Below, piece after piece: positions 1-8,286 of a DNA stretch of 31,366 nt. This DNA is from an uncultured Blautia sp. (GTDB lineage: Bacteria > Bacillota > Clostridia > Lachnospirales > Lachnospiraceae). Under the pieces are notes generated by a model. It did no database searches and was not told where the DNA came from. It saw nothing but the letters and a program-made list of their open reading frames with translations. Numbering within the stretch: position 1 is the stretch's first letter; the number at the start of each line of letters is the position of its first letter. The stretch spans positions 1-31,366 of the forward strand of contig URVB01000048.1 of assembly GCA_900551075.1 (NCBI GenBank), written 5' to 3'. A program made the translations under genes and the position numbers.

Positions 1-1197
1 AATTCATAAATCAGTTTGATTACTTTTATTTCGTCCGGCTTTTCGGATACTTCATCCAAAACCTTTAAGACATCCCCGGCTATGAACCGGCAGTTTGTAA
101 GCCCGTTTAAGGCCGAATTCTCCTTTGCTGCCTCTACAGCCTCCACTACAATTTCCACACCGATAACTTCCTTTGCCACTGCTGCCAGCAACTGGGCAAT
201 GGTGCCGGTTCCGCTGTAAAGATCAAACACTTCCATGTCTTTTGTATCGCCTATATAATTGCGGACAATGGTATACAAAACTTCTGCAGCCAGAGTATTT
301 GGCTGAAAGAAGGAAAAGGTACTTATTTTGAACCGCAGCCCAAGCAGAGTTTCATAGAAATAATCCTGCCCGTAGAGTATTCTGGTTTCATCGCTGCGTA
401 CCACATCCGCAGGAGAATCGTTGATCATATGCATGATTCCAACAATCTTTCCCTCCAGCCGCAAATCCAGCAATGCCTGCTTCAAGGGCTCCATATCATG
501 TTCTTCCTGGCTTGTGGTGATCACATGTACCAGAATTTCCCCTGTGGTAACACCTCTGCGTAGAAGCAGATGACGCAGATATCCGGTATGCTGCATTTTT
601 TTATAAAAGGAAAGTCCTCTGTCCCGGAAATGTTCCCAGACACAGGTAAGAATTTTCGTCATATCTTCATGAACCAGTTTGCAGTCCCCTGTATTCAGAA
701 TGTCATATGTGCTGCCCTTTTTGTGCAGCCCAAGGGAAAGGGGCCCATCCTTATATTCATCCCCAAAAGAAAATTCCATTTTATTACGGTAACCAAATTC
801 CAGAGGACTTCCATGAATCCCCTCCCACTGAAAGGCAGCATTGCCCAGTTCATCAGACTGTCCCCCTGCCGTCAATGCCTGCTCCCTCGCCACCACCGCC
901 CCCCTGCCGCTCTTTCATTTTCAGTTGCTCTTCATAGGGCATGGTCTGATACATACATCCTCCGCATGCCGGAAAAGAGCTGCATACAGGCTCCCGCATC
1001 TCTAACGGGGACTTTTCCAGGACCCCCAGCAGTCTGCCTTCTGCGCATCCGGAACGTTTTTTATTGATCACAAAACGGACTTTCTGTCCCGGAATGCCGT
1101 TTTTGACAATTACCCTCTGTCCGTCTATAAACACGCATCCCCTGTTTGGGAAATCCACTTTTTCTATAATGCCTTCATATACCTCACCTTTTTTCAT
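1..1197 (-). pseudogene. RlmD/RumA-family 23S rRNA uracil-5-methyltransferase, frameshifted and cut by window edge
   Basis: This would be a SAM-dependent RNA m5U methyltransferase with an N-terminal TRAM domain. The ATG at 1197 has GGAGG at 1202-1206. The N-terminal frame shows a TRAM-like stretch (residues about 1-60, starting MKKGEVYEG), then an iron-sulphur cysteine pattern (CSSFPACGGC) and MKERQ. It then runs into Gly-rich nonsense and stops at 853. From about 898 down to base 1 another frame stays open and encodes clear family sequence: GSPLEFGYRNKMEFSFGDEY, FFQPNT and the SAM-binding DLYSGTGT. The two frames rejoin if one G is removed from a G6 tract (C6 on the plus strand at 899-904). 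The C-terminal catalytic Cys region lies outside the window. Family assignment is firm; whether the frameshift is biological or a sequencing error cannot be decided here. RlmD versus a TrmA-like paralogue is less certain. Confidence 0.85.
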
Positions 1198-1209
1198 AAT
1201 GCCTCCGTC

Positions 1210-1240
1210 AAAAATAGCCCCGGTGGATGCCGGAGCTATT
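1210..1240 (-). terminator. Intrinsic terminator/attenuator hairpin just upstream of the rlmD-like start
   Basis: On the minus strand a 10-bp stem (arms ATAGCTCCGG and CCGGGGCTAT, one G-U pair, loop CATCCA) is followed by five T. The T-run ends only three bases before the GGAGG of the rlmD-like gene. It follows the stop of the acidic-tail protein gene, so it may end that transcript or act as an attenuator for the methyltransferase gene. Confidence 0.75.
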
Positions 1241-1303
1241 CTCTCTAAAATACAATATTCAATCCGGGAAGGAATTTTCTCCGCTCCCGCATCGAAAATT
1301 CCT

Positions 1304-1531
1304 TTATTCTTCTTCCTCGTCCTCAAAGTAGTCGTCAAAATCATCATCGAAATCATCTTCAAAGTCTTCCAGATAATCCGGAGCAAAGAAGCGGTATACC
1401 GCAAATGCGATACCTGCAACTGCTGCTACAGCACCAATAATTGCCAGCGCCCAGAGGACTGTATTTTTTTGTTTTTCTTCTTCTTTTTTCTTCAATGCAG
1501 CCAGTAATTCTTCAATTTTGTTCATATTCAT
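1304..1531 (-). CDS. Small single-pass membrane protein with acidic C-terminal tail
   Basis: I do not recognise a named family. From the ATG at 1531 the product is about 75 aa. It has a charged N-terminal helix (KIEELLAALKKKEEEKQK), one hydrophobic segment (roughly residues 24-48, rich in Ala, Val and Ile), a short FFAPDYLED linker, and a tail made almost only of Asp, Glu and Phe/Tyr (DDFDDDFDDYFEDEEEE). An N-in membrane helix with the acidic tail outside would fit the charges, but topology is inferred. The start is uncertain: GAGAGG lies 12 bases before 1531 and directly abuts another in-frame ATG at 1543; an ATG at 1525 is a third choice. It is probably transcribed from the promoter at 1713-1721 and may share a transcript with the rlmD-like gene. 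Confidence 0.6.
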   Translation of the reverse strand: MNMNKIEELLAALKKKEEEKQKNTVLWALAIIGAVAAVAGIAFAVYRFFAPDYLEDFEDDFDDDFDDYFEDEEEE

Positions 1532-1712
1532 AACGTGCACCATCCTCTCAATTTTCTTGCCGGCAAGATGTACTGTACTCTTTTCCAGCTCTGCCGCTCA
1601 TTATGACAGCTTATAAGCTGCCACTGCCAACTCCAAATAAATCGTGTGTTGACTGATCAGGGAAAAATGAATACTCTCCTCCTTCATACTCATTTATCTG
1701 CTGATAAATCAT

Positions 1713-1721
1713 ATTATACCA
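1713..1721 (-). promoter_or_regulatory. Extended -10 promoter for the small membrane protein gene
   Basis: The minus strand reads TGGTATAAT, a perfect -10 hexamer with the TGn extension. No good -35 is visible, which extended -10 promoters tolerate. Transcription would start near 1706 and give a leader of about 175 bases before the gene at 1531. That leader contains a small hairpin (arms ATTTATC and GATAAAT) and two perfect palindromes, CAGCTTATAAGCTG and CTTGCCGGCAAG. Confidence 0.5.
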
Positions 1722-1757
1722 CTAACCTCCTGATTTTACCATAACTTATATGAAATT

Positions 1758-3989
1758 TTAAATTTTCTTGAGCTTTGCAAAACCAGCAAACATCTTCTTC
1801 ACACCTGCCTTGTCAAAATCAACGGTTACTTCGTAATCTCTGCCGCCTTCCACAATTTTCTTTACAATTCCCACTCCGAATTTCACATGACGTACCGTGT
1901 CACCTACTACATAATCCAGGGAATCTGATTTGGAAACAGTAAAATTCTTGGGCTGGTAATTTCTGGTCTGGAATGCCATTTTCATTTGTGCGTATCTGCC
2001 CTTGGGAGAAATAGCCTCCGTTAGCTTCGACTTCTTCTCTTCAATCGCGTTCCCAAGCTCCACCAGCTCACGGGGAATTTCACGTACAAACCGGGATACC
2101 CGGTTATATTGCGTCTCACCTCTCATCATACGCTGTCTGGCACTGGTCAGGGTCAAATCCTTCATGGCTCTTGTAATTCCTACATAGCAGAGCCGTCTCT
2201 CTTCCTCTATATCTGAAATATCCCCGGAGAAAATACTCATGCTGCCCGGAAATATTCCATCCTCCATACCGGCCAGATACACATTCGGGAATTCCAATCC
2301 CTTAGCGCTATGTAATGTCATCAAAAGAACATAATCCTGATCCGGGTCTACCGTATCAATATCCGCAATCAGCGCAATCTCTTCCAGAAATCCTGATAAG
2401 TCTGCCGGCTGATTCATCTCTTCCATAGCTTCCGCATAGGAAACAGTTTTGGAAATCAATTCATCGATATTCTCAATCCTTGCCCTGGCTTCATCCGTAT
2501 CTTCCGCCTCCAGTTCCTTCACATATCCGGTCAGATCAATAATCTCTTCCAGAAGCTCCTGCACCGTATATGCCTCTGCCTTGCTTTTCAAAGACTGGAT
2601 AAGAGTCACAAACCCATCAACCCTGGATAAGCTTCTTCCAATAGAAGGTATCTCCTCAGCTACACGCAGAGCCTCATAAAAGCTGATATCCATTTGATCT
2701 GCGTAATCCTGCACCTTTGCCAGCGTTGCGGCGCCAATTCCCCTTTTCGGTACATTGATGATTCTGCGCACCGCCAGATCATCCCTCGCATTATCCACGG
2801 TCTTCAGATAGCAGAGCAAATCCTTGATCTCTTTGCGCGCATAGAAATTTACGCCGCCGACAATCTTATAAGGAATATTGGCCAGCAGACATTTTTCTTC
2901 AAATAGACGTGACTGTGCATTGGTACGGTAAAGAATCGCACAATCACGATAATGACAGCGCCCCTCCCTGCGGGCTTTGGAAATCTCGCCCACCACATAC
3001 TCAGCCTCTTCATAGCCATTCAGAAACTGGCGGAAATGGATTTTTTCTCCTTCTTCATTCTCCGTCCAAAGGGTCTTGGGCTTTCGCTCTGTATTATTGG
3101 CAATCACTCCATTGGCTGCATCCAAGATATTCTGCGTGGAACGGTAATTCTGCTCCAGCCGGATCACCCCCGCATCCGGAAAAACACGCTCAAACCCCAG
3201 AATGTTCCCAATGTTTGCTCCGCGAAATTTGTAAATGGACTGGTCGTCATCACCCACTACACAGAGATTCTCATATTTGGAGGCAAGAAGACTTACAAAC
3301 TTAAACTGTGCCGTATTCGTATCCTGATATTCATCCACCATAATATAACGGAAGCGCTCCTGGTAATATTCCAGCACCTCTGTGCAGCTCTGAAAAAGCT
3401 CCACAGTTTTTACGATCAGATCATCAAAATCCAGTGCATTATTTTTGTGGAGAGATGCCTGATATTCCCGGTAAACTTCTGCTACCTTCTTCCGGTTATA
3501 ATCCCCGCCCGCATTCATTTCCATTTCATCCGGTGAGATCAGCTCATCCTTCGCATGGGAAATCCCGGCAAGAAGTGAACGTTCCTTATAAACCTTCGAG
3601 TCAATGTTCATCCGCTTACAGATGTCCTTCATCAGAGTCTTCTGATCGTCCGCATCATAAATGGTAAAATTGTTATCATAGCCGATTCTGTCAATATGCC
3701 TGCGCAGAATTCTCACACAGGTGGAATGGAACGTAGAAACCCATACGCTCTCTGAGCCGAAGCCCACAATCTTATCTACACGCTCCCGCATCTCCTGTGC
3801 GGCCTTATTTGTAAACGTAATCGCAAGAATATTCCAGGGATTGACTCCCCGGTCACTGATCAGGTAAGCAATCCTATGGGTCAGTACCCTGGTCTTCCCG
3901 GACCCTGCCCCAGCCAGGACCAAAAGAGGCCCTTCCGTATGGTACACCGCTTCCTGCTGTCTGCTGTTCAATGTGTCATATATATTCAT
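1758..3989 (-). CDS. pcrA: ATP-dependent DNA helicase PcrA (UvrD/Rep superfamily 1)
   Basis: 3'-5' DNA helicase of Gram-positive bacteria that acts in nucleotide excision repair, replication restart and removal of RecA filaments. The 743-aa length is normal. Visible motifs are the Q-motif region (LNSRQQEAV), Walker A (GAGSGKT, residues 27-33), motif Ia (ITFTNKAAQEM), Walker B (VDEYQDTN), motif III (GDDDQSIYKFRGA), motif IV (QNYRST), motif V (LMTLHSAKGLEFPNVYLAG) and motif VI (VGITRA). The C-terminal part (VGDTVRHVKFGVGIV to the end) matches the PcrA-type Tudor-like domain. The ATG at 3989 is preceded by GGGAGAAGGAAC. It is transcribed from its own promoter near 4084, with a palindrome in the leader. 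Confidence 0.97.
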   Translation of the reverse strand: MNIYDTLNSRQQEAVYHTEGPLLVLAGAGSGKTRVLTHRIAYLISDRGVNPWNILAITFTNKAAQEMRERVDKIVGFGSESVWVSTFHSTCVRILRRHIDRIGYDNNFTIYDADDQKTLMKDICKRMNIDSKVYKERSLLAGISHAKDELISPDEMEMNAGGDYNRKKVAEVYREYQASLHKNNALDFDDLIVKTVELFQSCTEVLEYYQERFRYIMVDEYQDTNTAQFKFVSLLASKYENLCVVGDDDQSIYKFRGANIGNILGFERVFPDAGVIRLEQNYRSTQNILDAANGVIANNTERKPKTLWTENEEGEKIHFRQFLNGYEEAEYVVGEISKARREGRCHYRDCAILYRTNAQSRLFEEKCLLANIPYKIVGGVNFYARKEIKDLLCYLKTVDNARDDLAVRRIINVPKRGIGAATLAKVQDYADQMDISFYEALRVAEEIPSIGRSLSRVDGFVTLIQSLKSKAEAYTVQELLEEIIDLTGYVKELEAEDTDEARARIENIDELISKTVSYAEAMEEMNQPADLSGFLEEIALIADIDTVDPDQDYVLLMTLHSAKGLEFPNVYLAGMEDGIFPGSMSIFSGDISDIEEERRLCYVGITRAMKDLTLTSARQRMMRGETQYNRVSRFVREIPRELVELGNAIEEKKSKLTEAISPKGRYAQMKMAFQTRNYQPKNFTVSKSDSLDYVVGDTVRHVKFGVGIVKKIVEGGRDYEVTVDFDKAGVKKMFAGFAKLKKI

Positions 3990-4045
3990 GTTCCTTCTCC
4001 CGTGACAATCCGATTTGTTCCGCCATAAACATCATTTACGGCATT

Positions 4046-4067
4046 TTTGCAGGAACATTCCTGCAAA
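4046..4067 (-). repeat. Perfect inverted repeat in the pcrA leader, possible operator
   Basis: Two perfect 10-base arms, TTTGCAGGAA and TTCCTGCAAA, flank a 2-base centre. It starts about ten bases after the predicted transcription start of pcrA. There is no T-run on either side, so it is not a terminator. The 2-base centre suits a dimeric DNA-binding protein; a 9-bp RNA stem with a 4-base loop is also possible. Confidence 0.55.
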
Positions 4068-4083
4068 CACATGTTTCCGCTCC

Positions 4084-4113
4084 ATTATAGCACGAACCGC
4101 AGCCTTTCTACAA
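4084..4113 (-). promoter_or_regulatory. Promoter of pcrA
   Basis: The minus strand has TGCTATAAT (perfect -10 with TGn extension at 4084-4092) and a partial -35, TTGTAG, 18 bases upstream. Predicted start is near 4077, giving a leader of roughly 88 bases before the ATG at 3989. Confidence 0.55.
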
Positions 4114-4125
4114 CTCCCAGGTAAT

Positions 4126-4155
4126 AAAAAAGACTCTGCAGAAATATGCAGAATC
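4126..4155 (-). terminator. Rho-independent terminator of the alpha-galactosidase operon
   Basis: Minus strand: arms GATTCTGCA and TGCAGAGTC (9 bp with one G-U pair, loop TATTTC) followed by six T. It lies just past the stop codon at 4178 and separates this operon from pcrA. Confidence 0.8.
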
Positions 4156-4177
4156 CCTTTTTCGCTTATTTTTTCTG

Positions 4178-6373
4178 TTACTCTTCTTCCATAACAAAAT
4201 GGAAATTCCAGCTCTGATATTCTTCGGAAGCCTCCGGCATACGCAAGCCCGCTGACATCAGCGCACCGCCCAGATATCGTTTGCCGTCCAATATATAAAA
4301 CCTGTCCGGACGAAGACCGCGAAGCTTCACATAAATCGGTGCTTCATTGGCATAAATCTTAGTTGCAACAGCACTCATCAGTGCCTCACTGCCATCCTCC
4401 TTTGCAAACTCCCAGACCGTGTAAACCTCATCTACAAACGGATTTGTCAACCGGTGATATTTTCCCTCCTGAATCAGGTTATAATAACCCTGAAACGTTT
4501 GAATCTGTTCACGAATCTGAGCCTTTTCCCCCTCTGTAAGCTTCATCGGGTCCAGCTCATAGCCAAAGGTTCCCGCCATGGCTACAGTAGCTCTGGTTTC
4601 CAATGGCGTTATGCGCCCGGTCTGATGATTCGGGCAGGCAGATACATGGGAGCCCACCGTACTGACAGGATATACAAAAGATGTCCCATACTGTATTTTC
4701 AGGCGTTCAATCGCGTCCGTATCATCACTGCACCAGATCTGCGGGGAATAATACAGCATTCCTGCGTCAAAACGTCCCCCGCCGCCGCTGCAGCCTTCGA
4801 TCAGCATATCCGGATACCGTCTGCCGAGTTTTTCCAGGAAATCATACAATCCCAGTACATAACGGTGCGAAACCTCTCCCTGCCTGTGTGCCGGCAAAGC
4901 TGCGCAGTAAACATCACTAATACTGCGGTTAAAATCCCATTTCAAATATTCTACCTTCGCATTGTCTAATACTGCGCACATTTGGTTGAAGATATGATCC
5001 CGTACCTCTTTTCTGGAAAAATCCAGGACAAGCTGATATCTTCCGCGCATAGGCTGTCTGCCCGGAATGATAAATGCCCAATCCGGATGCTCCCTGTAAA
5101 GGTCGCTGTCCTCAGAAATACATTCCGGCTCAAACCAAATCCCGAATTTTAATCCGTAGCTGTGAATCTTATCCGAAAGCTCTGCTAATGTACAGCCAAG
5201 CTTCTGCTCATTCACATACCAATCACCCAGCCCGCTTTCATCGGAATCCCTTTTTCCGAACCAGCCGTCATCCATAACAAACAATTCCACCCCAAGCCCC
5301 GCCGCTTCTTTTGCCATTTCAACCAGCTTTTCACCGTTGAAATTAAAATAGGTACCTTCCCAGTTGTTCATAAGAACGGGACGCCTTGCCTTTTTGAATT
5401 TACCTCTGCACAGGTTATTTCTGTAAGCGTAATGATAGGTTTGGGACATTTTTTCGAAGCCGGCCTCACTGTAAACCATAGCCACCTCAGGAGTCCAGAA
5501 ATCCTCCCCGGGCATCAGTTCAAACTCAAAGTTATCCGGGTGAATCCCCATAAGTACTCTCGTCTGGTTAAACTGATCATATTCCGCCTCTGCCAGAAAA
5601 TTTCCGCTGTATAAAAAAGAAAAGCCATAACAGTTTCCCAGGGTTTCGGTGGCACTGCGGTCAGCCAGAATCATAAACGGATTATAGTGATGGCTGGAGG
5701 TACCGCGTACGCTTCCTACGGACTGTACGCCATGATGGATATGCGCTCTGGAAAGCTTCCGCTCCATCTCATGCTTACCGTAAAAGGTCAAAAAATCGTA
5801 TGTTCCATACAACTGATCCAAACACATAGATAAGGCGCGCTCCAGATAAATCGGATTCTCCGCCCGGTTCTCAATACGCACAGCTCTGGTGATCACGTCC
5901 AGATCTTCCATAACACCATAATAAAGATGCACAAAAACTCCGCTCACATCATCCTTTAAAGTGATCACCAGCGTATCCGCCTGATTTTCTTCCTGTGCGT
6001 AAATCGCAGGCATTCCCGGAATCGAATATTTTCCCTCCAGAATCTGATGCTCCACATAACGCAGCTCCAGTGCTCTTGCTCCCATATGATAGCGGATTTT
6101 CAGGGCGCTTACTCTATAATCGCCGCTTCCGAAGCAAGAATATTCCTGCGGAAGCGTTTCCAGGGAATAGGTTCTGTCTGTGCCGGCCTGATAAGGATTT
6201 CCGGCAAATCCGCGGTCCTTGCAGGTGATTAAATAAGAATAATCAAAATTTTCCGTTCTTTTTCCATAATGAGTATGCAGCAGCACGCCAAGGTTGTCCA
6301 CCTTCATCTGGTACATGCTGTTTTTGGTATACAACGTAAATAAGGATTTTTGATCATCCGGTAGTATTGACAT
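4178..6373 (-). CDS. Alpha-galactosidase, glycoside hydrolase family 36
   Basis: Retaining enzyme that releases alpha-linked galactose from melibiose, raffinose or stachyose. The 731-aa length matches the cytoplasmic tetrameric AgaA/RafA type, and no signal peptide is seen. The nucleophile is Asp480 in YLKWDFNRS and the acid/base is Asp550 in WCSDDTDAIERL; both lie two residues from the D478/D548 pair known for Geobacillus AgaA. ELFVMDDGWFGKRD and LVLDFSRKEVR are further TIM-barrel motifs. The start at 6373 (MSILPDDQK) is chosen because AGGAGG lies six bases upstream; an upstream in-frame ATG at 6487 has no such site and would add 38 unlikely residues. It follows the sugar ABC permease gene by about 190 bases, consistent with intracellular cleavage of imported oligosaccharides. 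Confidence 0.95.
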   Translation of the reverse strand: MSILPDDQKSLFTLYTKNSMYQMKVDNLGVLLHTHYGKRTENFDYSYLITCKDRGFAGNPYQAGTDRTYSLETLPQEYSCFGSGDYRVSALKIRYHMGARALELRYVEHQILEGKYSIPGMPAIYAQEENQADTLVITLKDDVSGVFVHLYYGVMEDLDVITRAVRIENRAENPIYLERALSMCLDQLYGTYDFLTFYGKHEMERKLSRAHIHHGVQSVGSVRGTSSHHYNPFMILADRSATETLGNCYGFSFLYSGNFLAEAEYDQFNQTRVLMGIHPDNFEFELMPGEDFWTPEVAMVYSEAGFEKMSQTYHYAYRNNLCRGKFKKARRPVLMNNWEGTYFNFNGEKLVEMAKEAAGLGVELFVMDDGWFGKRDSDESGLGDWYVNEQKLGCTLAELSDKIHSYGLKFGIWFEPECISEDSDLYREHPDWAFIIPGRQPMRGRYQLVLDFSRKEVRDHIFNQMCAVLDNAKVEYLKWDFNRSISDVYCAALPAHRQGEVSHRYVLGLYDFLEKLGRRYPDMLIEGCSGGGGRFDAGMLYYSPQIWCSDDTDAIERLKIQYGTSFVYPVSTVGSHVSACPNHQTGRITPLETRATVAMAGTFGYELDPMKLTEGEKAQIREQIQTFQGYYNLIQEGKYHRLTNPFVDEVYTVWEFAKEDGSEALMSAVATKIYANEAPIYVKLRGLRPDRFYILDGKRYLGGALMSAGLRMPEASEEYQSWNFHFVMEEE

Positions 6374-6559
6374 AAGCAGCCTCCTCATAACTTTGCATTT
6401 TATAATATTACAAAACCTCTTATACTTATACGAAAATCCCGTGGTGCATGTGCACGGAAACATATTTGATGTATTTTTTCCATGCACTGCACAGCGGGAA
6501 ATTCCGGTATTAAACCATTACTTTTCTTTTATACACATACATATACGGCCAATGATTGT

Positions 6560-7405
6560 TTATTTAACAGCACCGTTTACAACACCGTTCAAAATCTGTT
6601 TCTGGCATACCAGATAGAAGATCAGAATCGGAATCAATGCCAACAGATAAGATGCAAACGCAAGGTTATAGTTGGTACCGAACTGAGTCTGGAAGTTTAG
6701 CTGTGCCAGAGGCAGGGTGTTCTTAGCTGTACCGGACATAATTACCAGCGGAGTCATTACGTCGTTCCATACACTCAGTGCAGTAAGAACTGCAACCGTT
6801 GCATGCATCGGCTTCATATTCGGAAAAATAATGCTCCAATAGGTTCTCCAGGTGCTTGCGCCGTCAACCCTCGCAGCCTCTTCCAAAGCAACCGGAATGT
6901 TGGTCAGATATCCCGAATACAGCATCAGGTTCATCGGCATATAGAATACAACATACAGAACGATAACACCAACCCAGTTGCCGATTCCCATCTGAGCGGT
7001 CTGTTTTACCAGCGGCATCATCAGAATAGCGAACGGTACGAACATACCGCTTACAATATACAAATAGGAAAAGCTGTAAAATTTACTCTTTGCTTTGTTT
7101 CTTCCGATCGCATAACCTGCCAGGGAATGAATGATAATCGCAAGGATTACGGTTGCAATCGTAATCAGTAAGCTGTTTCCCAGGGAATTCCAGAAATCAG
7201 TTACTTCCATGGCCTCTCTGAAGTTGCTGAGTCCCCAGGAAGACGGAAATGCCAGCGCTCCGGCAATATCGTTGGTCATTTCTGTCGGCTTTTTGAATGC
7301 TATGATCACTGCCATATACAGCGGGAAGAATACAGTCAGACAACCGATAATCAACAATATCGTAATCGGCCAATTTGGTTTTTCTACACTGCTTGTCTTT
7401 TTCAT
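6560..7405 (-). CDS. CUT1 sugar ABC transporter permease, MalG/RafG type
   Basis: Inner-membrane permease subunit for an oligosaccharide importer. The 281-aa product has about six hydrophobic spans and the ATPase-contact EAA loop EEAARVDGASTWRTYWSI in its second half, with the usual MalG-type N-terminus (a single span followed by an extracytoplasmic KKPTEM segment). Its ATG shares one base with the stop of the upstream permease (TAATG), and its AGGAGG lies inside that gene, so the two permeases are translationally coupled. The adjacent GH36 gene and the binding protein point to alpha-galactosides such as raffinose or melibiose as substrate; this is inferred from context. No ATPase is encoded nearby. 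Confidence 0.93.
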   Translation of the reverse strand: MKKTSSVEKPNWPITILLIIGCLTVFFPLYMAVIIAFKKPTEMTNDIAGALAFPSSWGLSNFREAMEVTDFWNSLGNSLLITIATVILAIIIHSLAGYAIGRNKAKSKFYSFSYLYIVSGMFVPFAILMMPLVKQTAQMGIGNWVGVIVLYVVFYMPMNLMLYSGYLTNIPVALEEAARVDGASTWRTYWSIIFPNMKPMHATVAVLTALSVWNDVMTPLVIMSGTAKNTLPLAQLNFQTQFGTNYNLAFASYLLALIPILIFYLVCQKQILNGVVNGAVK

Positions 7406-8271
7406 TATAACTGTTCCTCCTTTTTACCTAAGACTGTCAGTTGGAATACAGAGATTACCACAATTACAACAAAGAAGAGGACTGCGTTGGCACTCTGGAA
7501 ACCGAACTGTCCACCGTCCATACCATTCTTATAAATCAAGTAGGAAATGGACTCGGTACTCTGCGCAGGACCACCGTTGGTCAATGCCACGATCTGGTCG
7601 AATGCCATCAGGAAATTCTTCATGCAAAGCACCATGTTGATACTGAAGAACGGCATAATCAACGGGAATGTCAGACTCTTGAATTTTGTCCAGCCTGTCG
7701 CTCCATCAATGGAACCTGCTTCGTATACATCTTCCGGAACTGTCTGCAGACCGGAAATATAAATAATGGTATTCATAGCAATGGACTGCCATGCTGCTAC
7801 TACCACGATTGCAAACCATGCCCACTTCGTGCTGGAAAGCCAACTGCTGCTTAAGAAGCCAATGCCGGCCGCTTTTCCTGCTGCAGGAAGGATATATGTA
7901 AAAATAAATCCGAAAATGTAACCAATAACCAATCCGCCCAGGATATTCGGAATAAAGTAAATCCCGCGGAGCGCACTTTTGAATTTAATCCTGCTGTTCA
8001 ATGCAAGCGCCATAATCAGGCTGAGCACGTTTACAATAATTGTACCCACAAGTGCGAATTTAAAGGTAAACAAATAGGATTTCCCAACACGGGCGTCCTG
8101 GAACAGGTCGATATAGTTTCTTAAACCTACCCAGTCATAACTTCCGTAGCCCTTGAAGTTTGTAAAGCTGTACATAAAGCCTTTGATCAACGGCAAGGTG
8201 TTAAAGACAAAGAACAATACCAATACCGGTATGGTAATCATCATAAATGTGCGTTTTCTATCGTTTTTCAT
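7405..8271 (-). CDS. CUT1 sugar ABC transporter permease, MalF/RafF type
   Basis: Partner membrane subunit of the importer. The 288-aa product begins MKNDRKRTFMMITIPVLVLFF, has about six spans, and carries the EAA loop EAGSIDGATGWTKFKSLTFP near residues 190-210. AGGAGG lies nine bases before the ATG at 8271, and the gene starts 15 bases after the stop of the binding-protein gene. Typical bacterial MalF-like subunits in Gram-positives have this compact length without the large periplasmic loop of the E. coli protein. Its 1-base overlap with the next permease suggests equimolar synthesis. Confidence 0.93.
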   Translation of the reverse strand: MKNDRKRTFMMITIPVLVLFFVFNTLPLIKGFMYSFTNFKGYGSYDWVGLRNYIDLFQDARVGKSYLFTFKFALVGTIIVNVLSLIMALALNSRIKFKSALRGIYFIPNILGGLVIGYIFGFIFTYILPAAGKAAGIGFLSSSWLSSTKWAWFAIVVVAAWQSIAMNTIIYISGLQTVPEDVYEAGSIDGATGWTKFKSLTFPLIMPFFSINMVLCMKNFLMAFDQIVALTNGGPAQSTESISYLIYKNGMDGGQFGFQSANAVLFFVVIVVISVFQLTVLGKKEEQL

Positions 8272-8286
8272 GACCTTTCCCCTCCT

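Noticed and set aside
1304..1375. Simple-sequence repeat (GAA/GAT-rich tract) as a possible phase-variable element
   Set aside because: The tract encodes the acidic tail in frame, is imperfect, and has no long homopolymer or uniform unit.
1601..1712. Two short minus-strand frames in the leader of the small membrane protein gene (33 aa from 1712 and 30 aa from 1693)
   Set aside because: The first ATG lies before the predicted transcription start, the second has no ribosome binding site; neither shows recognisable sequence.
4046..4067. LexA box in front of pcrA
   Set aside because: The palindrome has GGAA/TTCC around a 2-base centre and not GAAC N4 GTTC, so it was kept only as an unassigned inverted repeat.
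6449..6462. CcpA (cre) site upstream of the alpha-galactosidase gene, TGTGCACGGAAACA
   Set aside because: It fits only the relaxed TG-N4-CG-N4-CA frame and misses the AA and T core positions; too weak to call.
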